Source: Halobacteriovorax marinus (GTDB lineage: Bacteria > Bdellovibrionota > Bacteriovoracia > Bacteriovoracales > Bacteriovoracaceae). From it: a stretch of DNA of 64,000 nucleotides. The position numbers and the translations under genes are program-made. Shown here piece after piece: positions 8,525 to 17,675 of the stretch. Position 1 is the first letter of the stretch; every line of letters begins with the position of its first letter. The notes under the pieces are model-generated. The model was not told the DNA's origin. It saw only the letters and a list, made by a program, of their open reading frames with translations, and searched no databases. The stretch covers positions 62,001 to 126,000 of the forward strand of contig MAAO01000004.1 in NCBI GenBank assembly GCA_002163155.1, in the 5' to 3' direction.

Positions 8525-9355
8525 ATGAAAAAAATCATACTTCTCATTTCTATCCTTTTAGTACCTTGCAGTACTCTTGGTTATTCTTTTTTTAAGATTA
8601 AACCTAATGATATTAAATTAAGCTCTGAAAGTTTTAGAAGGTATGTAAGACCTCAATTGAAAAGTATTGTAAGCGAATACTTCCATGTCTTAAAAAAGGT
8701 TTCACCAGAAACAGAACCTATTATAAGTCTAAGAAGAAATATCCTTTCAATTTCAAAAATGACAAGAAACTACGTTACCAGTTGCTCTAACCTAAATGCT
8801 GAAGGCCTGTCTAATTGTCCAAATAAAGTTCAACAAATATCTCATCTCTTAAAACAATATGAGAAAAATCTTTACAAAAAACTTGAGAATTTTTCACTCA
8901 TTGGTAGTGAAATTGAAGATGCACTGTCCTACCAAAAACTTCTTAGAAATCTAATAACTTCTCTGGCCGCAATTAATCACCATCTCGAAGAGTATAGGAT
9001 TTTAAATGGAACTGATTTTGAAAAGTATGCAACAAGTTTTGATGAGATCAATTTGCTAGTCGAGAAGTCTCTTGCTGAGATCAATTTAAAAATGAACATT
9101 CTTGTTCCTTTAAAACTGAAAAACGAATTTGAAACGATTTGGATTTCATTTATTCTTCCTATTCAAGAGATGGTCGTACTCAAAAATAGTAAAACTTTTC
9201 TCATTACTCACCTAGAGAGACTAAATATTGACTGGAATAGTTTTAATAAGAATATGACTAAAGGAAATTACAATATCGTACTCAGCAAAATCAAAGTCAC
9301 CAAGATAATGCACAATCGCTGGAATGCCGTTTTAAAAATAATTCTTAGAAAGTAG
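8525..9355 (+). CDS. Exported helical protein, unknown
   Basis: The 276-residue product begins with a signal peptide (MKKIILLISILLVPCST, cleavage near residue 20). The mature part is almost entirely helical with many Leu, Ile, Asn and Lys and contains one Cys pair (about residues 86 and 97) that could be disulfide bonded in the periplasm. No domain was recognised. It follows the 167-residue unknown by 47 bases on the same strand and may share a transcript. A strong bidirectional hairpin terminates it against the convergent rpsU gene. Confidence 0.6.
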   Translation: MKKIILLISILLVPCSTLGYSFFKIKPNDIKLSSESFRRYVRPQLKSIVSEYFHVLKKVSPETEPIISLRRNILSISKMTRNYVTSCSNLNAEGLSNCPNKVQQISHLLKQYEKNLYKKLENFSLIGSEIEDALSYQKLLRNLITSLAAINHHLEEYRILNGTDFEKYATSFDEINLLVEKSLAEINLKMNILVPLKLKNEFETIWISFILPIQEMVVLKNSKTFLITHLERLNIDWNSFNKNMTKGNYNIVLSKIKVTKIMHNRWNAVLKIILRK

Positions 9356-9382
9356 ACCTGAGCCTAAGTGGCGGACAAAAAA

Positions 9383-9402
9383 AAGGCTCCTTTCGGAGCC
9401 TT
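9383..9402. terminator. Bidirectional terminator between the exported unknown and rpsU
   Basis: Stem AAGGCTCC/GGAGCCTT with a TTTC loop. Read on the minus strand it is followed by a run of eight T, a strong intrinsic terminator for rpsU. On the plus strand the following TTAATATTT is weaker. Confidence 0.85.
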
Positions 9403-9412
9403 AATATTTCAA

Positions 9413-9643
9413 CTAAATTTTTGAAACTCTTCTCATCTTGCTTGCAGATTTATTTCTTCTTTTCTCTGCTGCTTCGAGTTTTTCGATTCTACGAATTGAA
9501 GGCTTTTTATATTCTTTTCTCTTACGATACTCACGAACAACACCAAAAGCTTCACATAGTCTCTTGAACTTTCTTAATGAACGCTCAGCTCCTAATTTAT
9601 CATCAATCGAAATATGGATTGAATAACTATTATCTTTTGCCAC
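9413..9643 (-). CDS. rpsU: Small ribosomal subunit protein bS21
   Basis: Component of the 30S platform that assists initiation on mRNAs with Shine-Dalgarno sequences. The 76-residue product has the family core ERSLRKFKRLCEAFGVVREY followed by the basic RKRKEYKKP region and a long basic helix. Two in-frame GTG codons exist; the second (9643) is chosen because AGGAGGTG lies at the right distance before it and overlaps the first. The protein then reads Met-Ala-Lys. It is monocistronic, convergent with the exported unknown and divergent from rarA. The 3' terminator is very strong. Confidence 0.95.
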   Translation of the reverse strand: MAKDNSYSIHISIDDKLGAERSLRKFKRLCEAFGVVREYRKRKEYKKPSIRRIEKLEAAEKRRNKSASKMRRVSKI

Positions 9644-9777
9644 TGAAATCACCTCCTCTTCGGCTTGATATTACCTTCCACTGAAGGCCTTGGACCTTTT
9701 CGGTCTAGCTTTTATAAGTTGCATAAGTTAGGATGCCTCCAATATAAAGTCAATAGTTTTCCATAGTTGGGAATGAA

Positions 9778-11073
9778 ATGGATAATAATAATCACGATGC
9801 TCCACAAGTAGACCTGTTTTCAGGCACTTCTATTGAAGTCGAACAAGAATCTGTGCATCGCGCTGGCCAACCTCTGCCTTTTAGGGCGAGACCAGATGAC
9901 TTTGAGGGTTATTTTGGCCAAGAACACGTTTTCAAGAGATATTCTTTCTTAAAATCTAAGAATTTTCCAAGTCTCGTGATTTGGGGACCTCCAGGAACGG
10001 GAAAAACCACCCTCGCTCATATCCTGGCCAAGAATAGTGGTCTTGAGCTCTATAATTTTAATGCCGTCCTAGGTGGCGTAAATGACCTAAAGAAACTCAT
10101 CGCAAGTGCTATCTCTATGAAAGAGAGATACAATCAAGAAGCGATAATATTCATTGATGAGATCCACCGTTTCAACAAGGCACAACAAGATGCTCTGCTC
10201 CCCTATGTGGAACAGGGAAGCTTTATCTTGATTGGTGCTACTACAGAAAATCCAAGAAGCTCCGTCAACCGTGCCCTACTCTCAAGGGTTCAAATTATTG
10301 AACTCAAGAAGCTTAGTGAAGAAAATCTCGAATCAATAATTCGTAATGTAGCAAAGAGATTTGAAATTAATATTGATGAGGACTGTGTTCACTTCATTAG
10401 TGACTACTCTAATGGTGACGCTAGAAACTCACTAAATATTCTAGAATTACTAGAGAAGAACTCTGCAGGTGATCAGAAATTACTCACGCTCTCGGATGTA
10501 AAACCTATGGTTTTAGAAAATGCGAGAGAATACGATCGAAATAAAGATCGCCACTATGATGTCATCTCTGCCTTTATTAAAAGTATGAGAGGAAGTGACC
10601 CAAGTGCGGCCCTCTTATGGTTAGCGGTAATGCTTGATGGCGGAGAAGACCCCGTCTTTATAGCCAGAAGACTTGTAGTCTTTGCCTCAGAAGATGTGGG
10701 AAATGCCGATCCCCAGGCCTTAACTATGGCCACTTCATGCCTAACGGCGGTTGCACAAATTGGAATGCCAGAAGCCAGAATAAATCTCGCTCAGGCAACA
10801 ACCTATCTCGCTGCAACAGTGAAAAGTAACGCTGCTTACTTAGGAATCAATGAGGCCTTAAGTTATGTGGAATCTAATCAAACAATCGAAGTTCCTCATC
10901 ACTTAAAGAACTATCCACCAAAAGATGCGACAGTGACTTACCAGTACCCTCATTCATTTCCCCATCACTATGTGAAGCAGGACTATACTCCAGCAGGCAC
11001 ACCCGAGTTCTACCGCCCAACAGAAATGGGACTAGAGAAGAATATTAAAGAAAGGCTCTCGAAACTAAAGTAG
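9778..11073 (+). CDS. rarA: Replication-associated recombination protein A (AAA+ ATPase)
   Basis: RarA/MgsA acts at stalled replication forks. It is a AAA+ clamp-loader-like ATPase in the cytoplasm. Visible motifs are the Walker A GPPGTGKTT (about residues 71-79), Walker B IFIDEIHRF (about 124-132), sensor 1 GATTENP and the Arg finger region ALLSRVQII. The C-terminal part, with EDVGNADPQALTMA and ALSYVE, is typical of RarA rather than RuvB. The 431-residue length is normal. An N-terminal 30-residue acidic extension contains VDLFSG, resembling a peptide for binding other replication proteins. It stands alone on the plus strand, divergent from rpsU. Confidence 0.93.
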   Translation: MDNNNHDAPQVDLFSGTSIEVEQESVHRAGQPLPFRARPDDFEGYFGQEHVFKRYSFLKSKNFPSLVIWGPPGTGKTTLAHILAKNSGLELYNFNAVLGGVNDLKKLIASAISMKERYNQEAIIFIDEIHRFNKAQQDALLPYVEQGSFILIGATTENPRSSVNRALLSRVQIIELKKLSEENLESIIRNVAKRFEINIDEDCVHFISDYSNGDARNSLNILELLEKNSAGDQKLLTLSDVKPMVLENAREYDRNKDRHYDVISAFIKSMRGSDPSAALLWLAVMLDGGEDPVFIARRLVVFASEDVGNADPQALTMATSCLTAVAQIGMPEARINLAQATTYLAATVKSNAAYLGINEALSYVESNQTIEVPHHLKNYPPKDATVTYQYPHSFPHHYVKQDYTPAGTPEFYRPTEMGLEKNIKERLSKLK

Positions 11074-11244
11074 TCACATAGAACAAGAGTCTCAGGTAAA
11101 CAGCTAGTATTACTATAAAAATCAGTGTTGCTTAGTCGAAATTTGCCTAATTTCTTTACACCACTGAAAAGATTTCAAGTTACAGGTTAATTTTTCAAAA
11201 TCAGTTTATATTAAATAAAATAAATTTTTAATCAGAGGACTACT

Positions 11245-12171
11245 ATGAAAAAGTTAGCTATCGGCCTATGTTTGGGTGCAATGACGTTGAGTGCAAACGC
11301 TGGAACTTACCAAGGTTCATCACTTGAAAGTGTTTGGAATAAAATTGATTCAAATTCATATGCCACTCTTCCCCATAATAAGGTTAGTTTTCTAAGTTTA
11401 TTTAACGGTCTTAAAAGTAGAATCGCTCAATCAGCAAATAGAACTCTAAATAATAAATCAGATATTCTTCCTCACTTTGATAAACTTGCTCACCCAAATG
11501 GAACTTGTCTTAAAGGAACATGGAATATAACTGAAGAAAGTCCTTATACAGGTTTTTATAGAAATGGTTCAAAAGGACTAATCATCACAAGAGCTTCTGT
11601 TGCCCTGTCTAAAACGACTGTTGGTAATGACCGTGCTTTTGGATTTGCAGGAAAGATCTTTCCAACGCAAGATGAAACAGAAGTTGTAAAAACAGCAAAC
11701 TTCTTTCTAGTAGATGATCTTGGTGGAACAAAAGCAAAGAACTACACTGGTGTTGAAATGACTAATGAGCCAGCTGTTTCAAAAACTCTAGCAGTTATAA
11801 AGAATTTAGCCTACGCACTTAAACTTGCAGTAACTTTTGGAAAGGCCGATTCAAATCCAGGAATCAGACAAGTTTATCAAATTTCAGAATTAGAAGAAGC
11901 AGCAAAAGCGATCACTCCAAAGTGGATGATGATTAAGGCCAGAAATGGTCAAAATATGAATGTAAGAGATTTTAGAAATGAGCTTTCACTAAATAATAGA
12001 AGCCAAAACCTTTTCTTTGATATCTATGCCACAAGTAAAGTTGAGGGTGATAAGAAGCAATGGAAGAAGTTAGGTTATATTGAATTTACTGAATCAGCTA
12101 CATCAGTTTCATGTGATCACAATCTTCACTTCAATCACCCAAAGTGGAGAACAAACTTAAATCACAAATAG
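11245..12171 (+). CDS. Exported catalase-like haem-domain protein
   Basis: A 308-residue protein with a signal peptide (residues 1-19, ending Ala-Asn-Ala) and good ribosome site (AGAGGA). The body resembles the catalase-like haem-binding superfamily (y4iL-like group): KLAHPNGTCLKGTWNI would carry the distal His of catalase, followed by GFAGKIFPT, ANFFLVDDLGG and a helical C-terminus. The classic C-terminal haem-ligand Tyr motif of catalase is not evident by eye. If it binds haem, a periplasmic peroxidase, oxygenase or haem-storage role is possible. It stands alone with a strong terminator. Assignment rests on motif resemblance, so is moderate. Confidence 0.6.
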   Translation: MKKLAIGLCLGAMTLSANAGTYQGSSLESVWNKIDSNSYATLPHNKVSFLSLFNGLKSRIAQSANRTLNNKSDILPHFDKLAHPNGTCLKGTWNITEESPYTGFYRNGSKGLIITRASVALSKTTVGNDRAFGFAGKIFPTQDETEVVKTANFFLVDDLGGTKAKNYTGVEMTNEPAVSKTLAVIKNLAYALKLAVTFGKADSNPGIRQVYQISELEEAAKAITPKWMMIKARNGQNMNVRDFRNELSLNNRSQNLFFDIYATSKVEGDKKQWKKLGYIEFTESATSVSCDHNLHFNHPKWRTNLNHK

Positions 12172-12179
12172 AAATATAT

Positions 12180-12218
12180 TGGGGCATAAATTTAGAAAAG
12201 TTCATGCCCCATTTTTTT
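12180..12218 (+). terminator. Terminator after the catalase-like gene
   Basis: Stem TGGGGCAT (12180-12187) with ATGCCCCA (12204-12211), 16-base loop, followed by seven T. It also lies just beyond the stop of the convergent peptidase gene and may serve both strands. Confidence 0.8.
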
Positions 12219-14031
12219 AACTAAGTGATTCGAAAACTTCAACCTGTCTTTCAACTAATTTTAAACTATCCATCCAAAATTCAGCTTTAGTAATATCTTT
12301 TCCTAAATGTTTTAAAACAAGTTCTTCCGCTTTCATTTTACCTGTGTCTCTTAAGAGATTAATGTAAGCTTCATTGAATTTATCTCCTAGCGCCTCTCTT
12401 TGAGAGAGGATTCCAAGACTAAAGAGGTATCCAAAGAGATAAGGATAATTATAAAAACCAAAACCAGAAATAGAAAAGTGTAATTTTGAGGCCCAGAACA
12501 TTTCATCATATTCACTTATAGAATCATCGTACCAAGTTTTCCAAGCTCCACTCATTAACCCCTTTAGTTCATCGGGAGTTAAGGTCTGCCCTTTTCTCTT
12601 TTCCACTAAGCTTTTTTCAAATTCAAATCTAGCAGGGATATTACACAACATGGCCGCTGCGCTCTCTCCATTTTGCCAAGCGATATCTAACTTATCTTCA
12701 TCACTCTCAAGAGTTTCAAAGAGGTATTCTCTGACGAGAGTTTCAGCGAAGATGGAAGCTGTTTCAGCCAGAGTCATTGAGTAGTGAGTTTCCATAAAAG
12801 GAAGATCTCTCATAACCCAATTGTGATAAGCGTGACCAATTTCATGAGCAAGAGTTACCATCTCTCCAATGGAACCATTGTAAGTCATAAAAACTCTAGG
12901 CTCTCTCACGCTAGCAAAACCTGTGCAATAAGCACCTGGAGAGCGGTACTTACTAGGTTTAGCATCTATCCAATTCTTCTCGTACATCATACGAGCAAAG
13001 GCTCCCATCTCAGGACTTAGTCTATTAAAAGCTTTTTCAATAGTATCGATGGCCTCTTTAAAAGATATTTTCTTCTCTGTCTTACTTGGCGCTGGCGCTA
13101 AGAGATCCCATGGACCTAACTTATCTTTTCCCGTTAATTTGGCCATAGTCTTGATGGCCCTTTGACCAATAGATCTTTTTTCAAACGTAGATGACATGAG
13201 AGAATTTAGAGTTTCTCTCGTAATACGCGACTGCTTACAAGATACATCTAGATAGTGAAGTTCTGTAATATCTGAGCGCACAGAGTTTTCTTCTAAACGC
13301 CAACCATTAATAGCATTTAAAATAGCAGCTGCACTCTCCTCATGAACACTCCAAGATTTTTGAATCGCTCTATAGGCCTGCTCTCTCTTCTTGGCATCAC
13401 TTCCTCTTGTCAGGGAAGCTGCATCAGCGTAACTCACATTTGATCCATCAATTTCACAAGTCAACTTTCCACAAATATCTGTGTAGAGTTTTCCCCACGC
13501 GTGAAGTCCATCAGTTGATAATCCCTGAAAAAGAGATTCTCTACTTACGTCAAGTGTGTGATCTTTAAGTTCACGTAGAAGAGAAATTTTAAATCTCTTA
13601 CATTCTAATTCCTCATTGAAGAAACTCTCAATGAGATCATCATCGAGCCTAGTAAGGAAAACATCTAATGACGAATATTTCTTACTCATCTCTGCACCAA
13701 GCTTTCCTAGTTTCGATCTGAGAGTCTTTGCAATGTCATTACTTGAATCAACTGAAATAGTCGTACTTATAAATGTATTTAAAGTATAAAAAGGAATCAA
13801 CATTTTTAAACTGACTGAGGTCATGTCTTGAGCAATGGTGATCAAACTTTTCTTTTGCTCAATATCTAGAGACTCCCAACGAGAGAGTGCACTTGTTAAG
13901 TTCTTAGAGTTTTCCTCTTGCCCCAAGAGCATTCCGTTAATAAGCTCTATATCTTTTGTAATTTTTGTATCTTCAATGGATGAATAAATATTTGAGTTAT
14001 CCCAAACTGTAGTGTCTTCTATAACATTCAT
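12217..14031 (-). CDS. pepF: M3 family oligoendopeptidase (PepF-like)
   Basis: A zinc metallopeptidase that trims oligopeptides in the cytoplasm. The zinc signature HEIGH is at about residues 395-399 (LAHEIGHAYHNW), with the third ligand Glu in the ETASIFAETLV helix some 25 residues further. The 604-residue length and N-terminal all-helical domain match the PepF/M3B branch. No signal peptide is present. A GGGAGT ribosome site precedes the ATG. It is monocistronic, converging with the catalase-like gene. Confidence 0.88.
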   Translation of the reverse strand: MNVIEDTTVWDNSNIYSSIEDTKITKDIELINGMLLGQEENSKNLTSALSRWESLDIEQKKSLITIAQDMTSVSLKMLIPFYTLNTFISTTISVDSSNDIAKTLRSKLGKLGAEMSKKYSSLDVFLTRLDDDLIESFFNEELECKRFKISLLRELKDHTLDVSRESLFQGLSTDGLHAWGKLYTDICGKLTCEIDGSNVSYADAASLTRGSDAKKREQAYRAIQKSWSVHEESAAAILNAINGWRLEENSVRSDITELHYLDVSCKQSRITRETLNSLMSSTFEKRSIGQRAIKTMAKLTGKDKLGPWDLLAPAPSKTEKKISFKEAIDTIEKAFNRLSPEMGAFARMMYEKNWIDAKPSKYRSPGAYCTGFASVREPRVFMTYNGSIGEMVTLAHEIGHAYHNWVMRDLPFMETHYSMTLAETASIFAETLVREYLFETLESDEDKLDIAWQNGESAAAMLCNIPARFEFEKSLVEKRKGQTLTPDELKGLMSGAWKTWYDDSISEYDEMFWASKLHFSISGFGFYNYPYLFGYLFSLGILSQREALGDKFNEAYINLLRDTGKMKAEELVLKHLGKDITKAEFWMDSLKLVERQVEVFESLS

Positions 14032-14105
14032 TATACTACTCCCAAGTTAAATTCACTAAACTTAGGGAAGACTACCTTAGATTTTACTGGAGAGGAAAAT
14101 AAAAA

Positions 14106-14122
14106 GGGCACTGAAAGTGCCC
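14106..14122 (-). terminator. Terminator of the EEP nuclease gene
   Basis: Stem GGGCACT/AGTGCCC with a 3-base loop, lying just after the stop codon on the minus strand and followed there by TTTTTATTTT. Confidence 0.85.
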
Positions 14123-14129
14123 TGTGGTA

Positions 14130-14978
14130 TTAAAGGTAAGAAACGTCTATGGTCATGGCCATATGATCTGAAGATTTAAGGTGGCCATACACCTCTGAAT
14201 CAAGAACTTTTAAGTCCCTTACGTAAATATAATCTATAATTCTACCAGTCATTCCCGATCTATATCTAGAGTCATTTCTAAAAGTCACTTCAGTAAACCC
14301 AAGTTCTTTAAAGAAGTTTCTCATATACTTCGTTTTTGCTTTTGAACGACAATTAAAATCTCCACCAAAGATGACCGGTCCCTTATGACTTTTAATCATC
14401 AGCTCTGTTTGTTTCAACTGATGATAGAAGGCCTTCTTTCTGGCAAAGTTAATGGCATGAATACTAAGGGCGAGCAATTTCTCTTCTCTACCTTTAATTG
14501 GATAACTAGCAGCCGTGATAACTTTATGAGTTCTCACTAGAGGCTCTTTATACTTAGATCTAATAATTTCAACTTTCTTAGGCTCAACGGAAGAACCGAT
14601 TAAGGTCCCAGTGAAAGATCCAAATTTCTTGGCGTAAGTAAAACTTATTCCCGTATCCCATCTAAAACCAGGAACAGATTCAAGAACATTTTGAACTCTA
14701 ATGTCTGAGTCAGTTTCTTGAATAATAAGAAGGTCCTTGCCTGTAGCAAGTTCAGGAAAATCACTCTTAAAGGTATCTTTCTTACCTTTATAGATATTCC
14801 AAACGAGAACCGAAATTTGGTTGGGGTTGAGCTCACTCTTGCTGGCCCTTCCCTTTGTTAAGTGAGTTTCACTTAACGGCGGTGTTTTAAACCTGCCAAA
14901 GAAAAAGAAAGAGTAACCTGACTCAATGCTCAGCATGCATGCTAGAGCGACTATAAACATCCGTGTATAAATTTTCAT
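14130..14978 (-). CDS. Exported endonuclease/exonuclease/phosphatase (EEP) family protein
   Basis: A metal-dependent phosphodiesterase of the EEP superfamily (DNase I, ExoIII, sphingomyelinase fold). Motifs in order: VLVWNIYKG, IIQETD with the metal-binding Glu, a histidine in LALSIHAINF, GGDFN (about residue 206), IIDYIYV and the terminal SSDH. The first 23 residues are a signal peptide, so it acts in the periplasm or outside; nucleic acid or a lipid phosphodiester could be the substrate. The 282-residue length is usual. Two secreted endonuclease I genes lie 1-3 kb away, fitting a DNA-degrading set, although they are not in one operon. Confidence 0.8.
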   Translation of the reverse strand: MKIYTRMFIVALACMLSIESGYSFFFFGRFKTPPLSETHLTKGRASKSELNPNQISVLVWNIYKGKKDTFKSDFPELATGKDLLIIQETDSDIRVQNVLESVPGFRWDTGISFTYAKKFGSFTGTLIGSSVEPKKVEIIRSKYKEPLVRTHKVITAASYPIKGREEKLLALSIHAINFARKKAFYHQLKQTELMIKSHKGPVIFGGDFNCRSKAKTKYMRNFFKELGFTEVTFRNDSRYRSGMTGRIIDYIYVRDLKVLDSEVYGHLKSSDHMAMTIDVSYL

Positions 14979-15070
14979 AAGAATATAGTACAGAGTTTTT
15001 TACTAAAGTATAAAAAAAAATGACTTATAATGACGCCTGTCAGCTCATGTTAGATTTTAAGCCAAAAAAA

Positions 15071-15086
15071 GCCTTCATTCGAAGGC
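15071..15086 (-). terminator. Terminator of the small exported protein gene
   Basis: Stem GCCTTC/GAAGGC with a 4-base loop; on the minus strand a run of seven T follows. Confidence 0.85.
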
Positions 15087-15123
15087 ATTTTATATATGAT
15101 AATTTTATTTTATGCAGATCTAA

Positions 15124-15531
15124 TTAGTCCCAACGATTAAACGTCACGTGAACATTAGTAAGCATGTCTCTAGTCACAAAGAAGTAACCTAAGTTAGTCT
15201 CTACGTAACATACTCTAGAACCAGGTACGCCTCTAAGGACCTGATCACAACGATTGTGCGATCTACCTCTAGCACTTCTACCAAAATTGATAGCAGTACG
15301 AGAACAACCTACTTCACTAAGAAGATTTCTAATCATCTTAATAGAGAACGCTAAATGGTCATTACCATAATCACGAACTTCGTAATCATTTAGATCCATT
15401 GTATGAGTGATAGAGTCTTGCGAATAATCATTCGTAAGTCTGGTGATACATCTTGTTTCGCTGGCATTCGACCATTGTGACATGGCCAGTAAAAGAAAAC
15501 TTGTTACAACTACAAATCTTGCAAATTTCAT
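15124..15531 (-). CDS. Small exported Cys-containing protein, unknown
   Basis: A 135-residue protein with an N-terminal signal peptide (MKFARFVVVTSFLLLA, cleavage after Asn-Ala-Ser-Ala). The start at 15531 is supported by AAGGAG eight bases upstream; the longer frame to 15600 has no site and would bury the signal peptide. The mature part has four Cys, probably two disulfides, and ends with a hydrophobic-aromatic segment (GYFFVTRDMLTNVHV). No family was recognised. It is monocistronic with a strong terminator and divergent from the first endonuclease I gene. Confidence 0.65.
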   Translation of the reverse strand: MKFARFVVVTSFLLLAMSQWSNASETRCITRLTNDYSQDSITHTMDLNDYEVRDYGNDHLAFSIKMIRNLLSEVGCSRTAINFGRSARGRSHNRCDQVLRGVPGSRVCYVETNLGYFFVTRDMLTNVHVTFNRWD

Positions 15532-15777
15532 TCTGTGCTCCTTAAATCTCTTACTCGTGTGTGTGTTTTGCGGATAAAGGTATAACAAGAGCCAAACCAA
15601 GAATCAAAGAATTTAGTCAATTTTTTCTCTTTGTTCTTATGTCGCACCGCAAGGCCACTGATAATATGATAGATGTTGTTTTTATTAGATTGACTTAAAA
15701 AAACTATTAGCCAAGTTAATACTCAAGCTATATAAACCTTACACACTATTAAGACTCAATAAAAGGTTGTAAGAAAA

Positions 15778-16599
15778 ATGAAAAAAACTCTTCAAGCATT
15801 AATCGTTTTAACTCTGTCACTCACTGCTAACGCCGCTAGCAACTACTACCCAACTGCCTATAAAACAAAACTTGAAAGAGGTTCAATCTCAGGACAAGAA
15901 CTTAAAGATACACTCTTTTTAATTCTTAGTTCAACGCACGAAAAGAAAAATGGAAAAGCTGACACTCTCGGATGTTCTAACGGAACTGGAAAGTGTTACT
16001 CACATAAAGTTCTTGGATATAAAGGAGCTAGAAAAGTTCTTTTTGGAAAACTTCATTTAGAAGAAGGACCAGAGGGATATTACGTAAAAGATGTCTACTG
16101 TAGAAAGCTTATCACTCAATCTCAAGCAAATGTAGGCCCTAACATAATTCCAAACAGTACTGTTATGAACTGTGAGCACTCATGGCCACAGAGTAAATTT
16201 AGCAGAAGGTTTGGTAAAGGAATGCAAAAGAGTGATCTTCACCACCTCTACCCTACTGACTCTAGGGCCAATAGCATTAGAGGAAATTACGAATTTGGTA
16301 ACGTAGATAACGGACAAGATCTTAGAAACTGTAGCGGTTCTCGCTCTGCTGGACACGGTAGTAGATTTGAACCACCATCAGAACATAAAGGAAATGTTGC
16401 CAGAGCACTTTTCTACTTCTCAGTAAGATACAAAATTGAAATTAGCCCAAGACAAGAAGCAGTTTTAAAAGGATGGCACATTCAAGATCCTGTTGACGCT
16501 GAAGAAAGAGAGAGAAACGAAGGGATCTATAATGTTCAACAAAATAGAAACCCATTCATTGATTTCCCAACTCTAGTCGACAATATTAGAGACTTCTAA
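15778..16599 (+). CDS. Secreted endonuclease I family DNase (copy 1)
   Basis: Non-specific nuclease of the EndA/Vvn (DNase I, beta-beta-alpha-metal) family, exported by a signal peptide (residues 1-19, Ala-Asn-Ala-Ala). The active-site block NCEHSWPQSKF (about residues 130-140) gives the catalytic Glu-His, followed by KSDLHHLYPTDSRAN and IRGNYEFG with the metal-binding Asn. Six Cys could form disulfides. Members act on DNA in the periplasm or outside, typically for nutrient uptake. A strongly related second copy follows on the same strand after a terminator, so the pair looks like a tandem duplication with separate promoters. Digestion of foreign or prey DNA is a plausible role. Confidence 0.92.
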   Translation: MKKTLQALIVLTLSLTANAASNYYPTAYKTKLERGSISGQELKDTLFLILSSTHEKKNGKADTLGCSNGTGKCYSHKVLGYKGARKVLFGKLHLEEGPEGYYVKDVYCRKLITQSQANVGPNIIPNSTVMNCEHSWPQSKFSRRFGKGMQKSDLHHLYPTDSRANSIRGNYEFGNVDNGQDLRNCSGSRSAGHGSRFEPPSEHKGNVARALFYFSVRYKIEISPRQEAVLKGWHIQDPVDAEERERNEGIYNVQQNRNPFIDFPTLVDNIRDF

Positions 16600-16625
16600 T
16601 CCAAATCAATAAAATCAATTACATC

Positions 16626-16651
16626 GCCTCGCTAATAGCGGGGCTTTTTTT
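16626..16651 (+). terminator. Terminator after first endonuclease I gene
   Basis: Seven-pair stem GCCTCGC (16626-16632) with GCGGGGC (16638-16644), one G-T pair, 5-base loop, followed by seven T. Confidence 0.85.
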
Positions 16652-16760
16652 GGTCCAAACTAAACACTGACAGGAAATATAAGAGAATCTAATAAAAAAC
16701 TCTTGGCAGTTTCAAGCCTAAGTGTGTAAAATTTTTACGACTCTTTCAAAGGATGAAAGC

Positions 16761-17597
16761 TTGAAATCATTTCTTATATTGGCTTCTCTAGTTACTACAA
16801 TTCAGTCGACATTTGCTGGACACTCTTACTATCCGCAATCTTTTCAAGATTCGGTAGAGCGCCGAGACCTGCAAGACGAAGAACTAAGAGAGAAACTCAA
16901 AAGAATACTCACCTCCACTCACCAGAAAAGATCTGGTTCAGCTGATACGCTTGGCTGTAGAAGTGGCTCTGGAGACTGCTATTCACATGTAAATCTTGGC
17001 TATAAAAACGCTAGAAAGCATATGTTTGGTGATCCAAAACTTGGACACTTAAAGAAAGATGGAAGTACTCACTACATAGTAGATGTCTACTGTCATAAGA
17101 AGTTCACAACTTCACGCGAGACTGGAAAAATCGGTCCCATGAGCATTCCAAATAGCAATGTTATTAACTGTGAGCACACATGGCCACAGAGTAAATTCAC
17201 CGGATCTGATAGCAGATTTCAAAAAAGTGATCTAAACCACTTATTTCCAACAGACTCTAGGGCCAATGGAACAAGAGGAAACCATAATTTTGGAGAAGTC
17301 ACCAATGGTCGTGAACCTGCGGTAAACTGCAAGGCCTCATCTTACGGCAATAGTAGAAGGCTTTTTCAACCTCCAACTGTTCACCAAGGAAATGTCGCCA
17401 GAGCGATGTTCTACTTCGCTGTTAGATACAATGGGAAGATCTCCAATGATATGGAGAGAATCTTAAAGAAATGGCACTTAGAAGACCCTGTGGATGATGC
17501 TGAAAGAATGAGAAATGAAGGTGTCTACCTTGCTCAAAAAAATAGAAACCCATTCATCGACTACCCAGAACTAGTCGACTTCATCGGTGATCTCTAA
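16761..17597 (+). CDS. Secreted endonuclease I family DNase (copy 2)
   Basis: Paralogue of the preceding nuclease. The active-site block reads NCEHTWPQSKF (about residue 138) and then KSDLNHLFPTDSRAN and TRGNHNFG, so the Glu-His and metal-binding Asn are kept, with His to Asn at one flanking site. The C-terminal NRNPFIDYPELVDFI matches copy 1. A TTG start at 16761 is chosen: AAGGA lies seven bases before it and the product then begins with a proper signal peptide (KSFLILASLVTTIQSTFA). A GTG at 16722 in the same frame has no ribosome site and would add 13 residues. A separate promoter is expected because a terminator precedes it. Confidence 0.9.
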   Translation: MKSFLILASLVTTIQSTFAGHSYYPQSFQDSVERRDLQDEELREKLKRILTSTHQKRSGSADTLGCRSGSGDCYSHVNLGYKNARKHMFGDPKLGHLKKDGSTHYIVDVYCHKKFTTSRETGKIGPMSIPNSNVINCEHTWPQSKFTGSDSRFQKSDLNHLFPTDSRANGTRGNHNFGEVTNGREPAVNCKASSYGNSRRLFQPPTVHQGNVARAMFYFAVRYNGKISNDMERILKKWHLEDPVDDAERMRNEGVYLAQKNRNPFIDYPELVDFIGDL

Positions 17598-17633
17598 AAT
17601 TATTACAATCCATATATAATTTCCCTCACTTGA

Positions 17634-17659
17634 GTGTTAGAAAAGGCTACTTTTAACAC
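17634..17659 (+). repeat. Short inverted repeat in the leader of the next gene
   Basis: GTGTTA (17634-17639) and TAACAC (17654-17659) are complementary, and CACTTGAG occurs on both sides as a direct repeat. It could be a weak terminator for the nuclease gene or a leader structure. Confidence 0.3.
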
Positions 17660-17675
17660 ACTTGAGGGAGAATAT

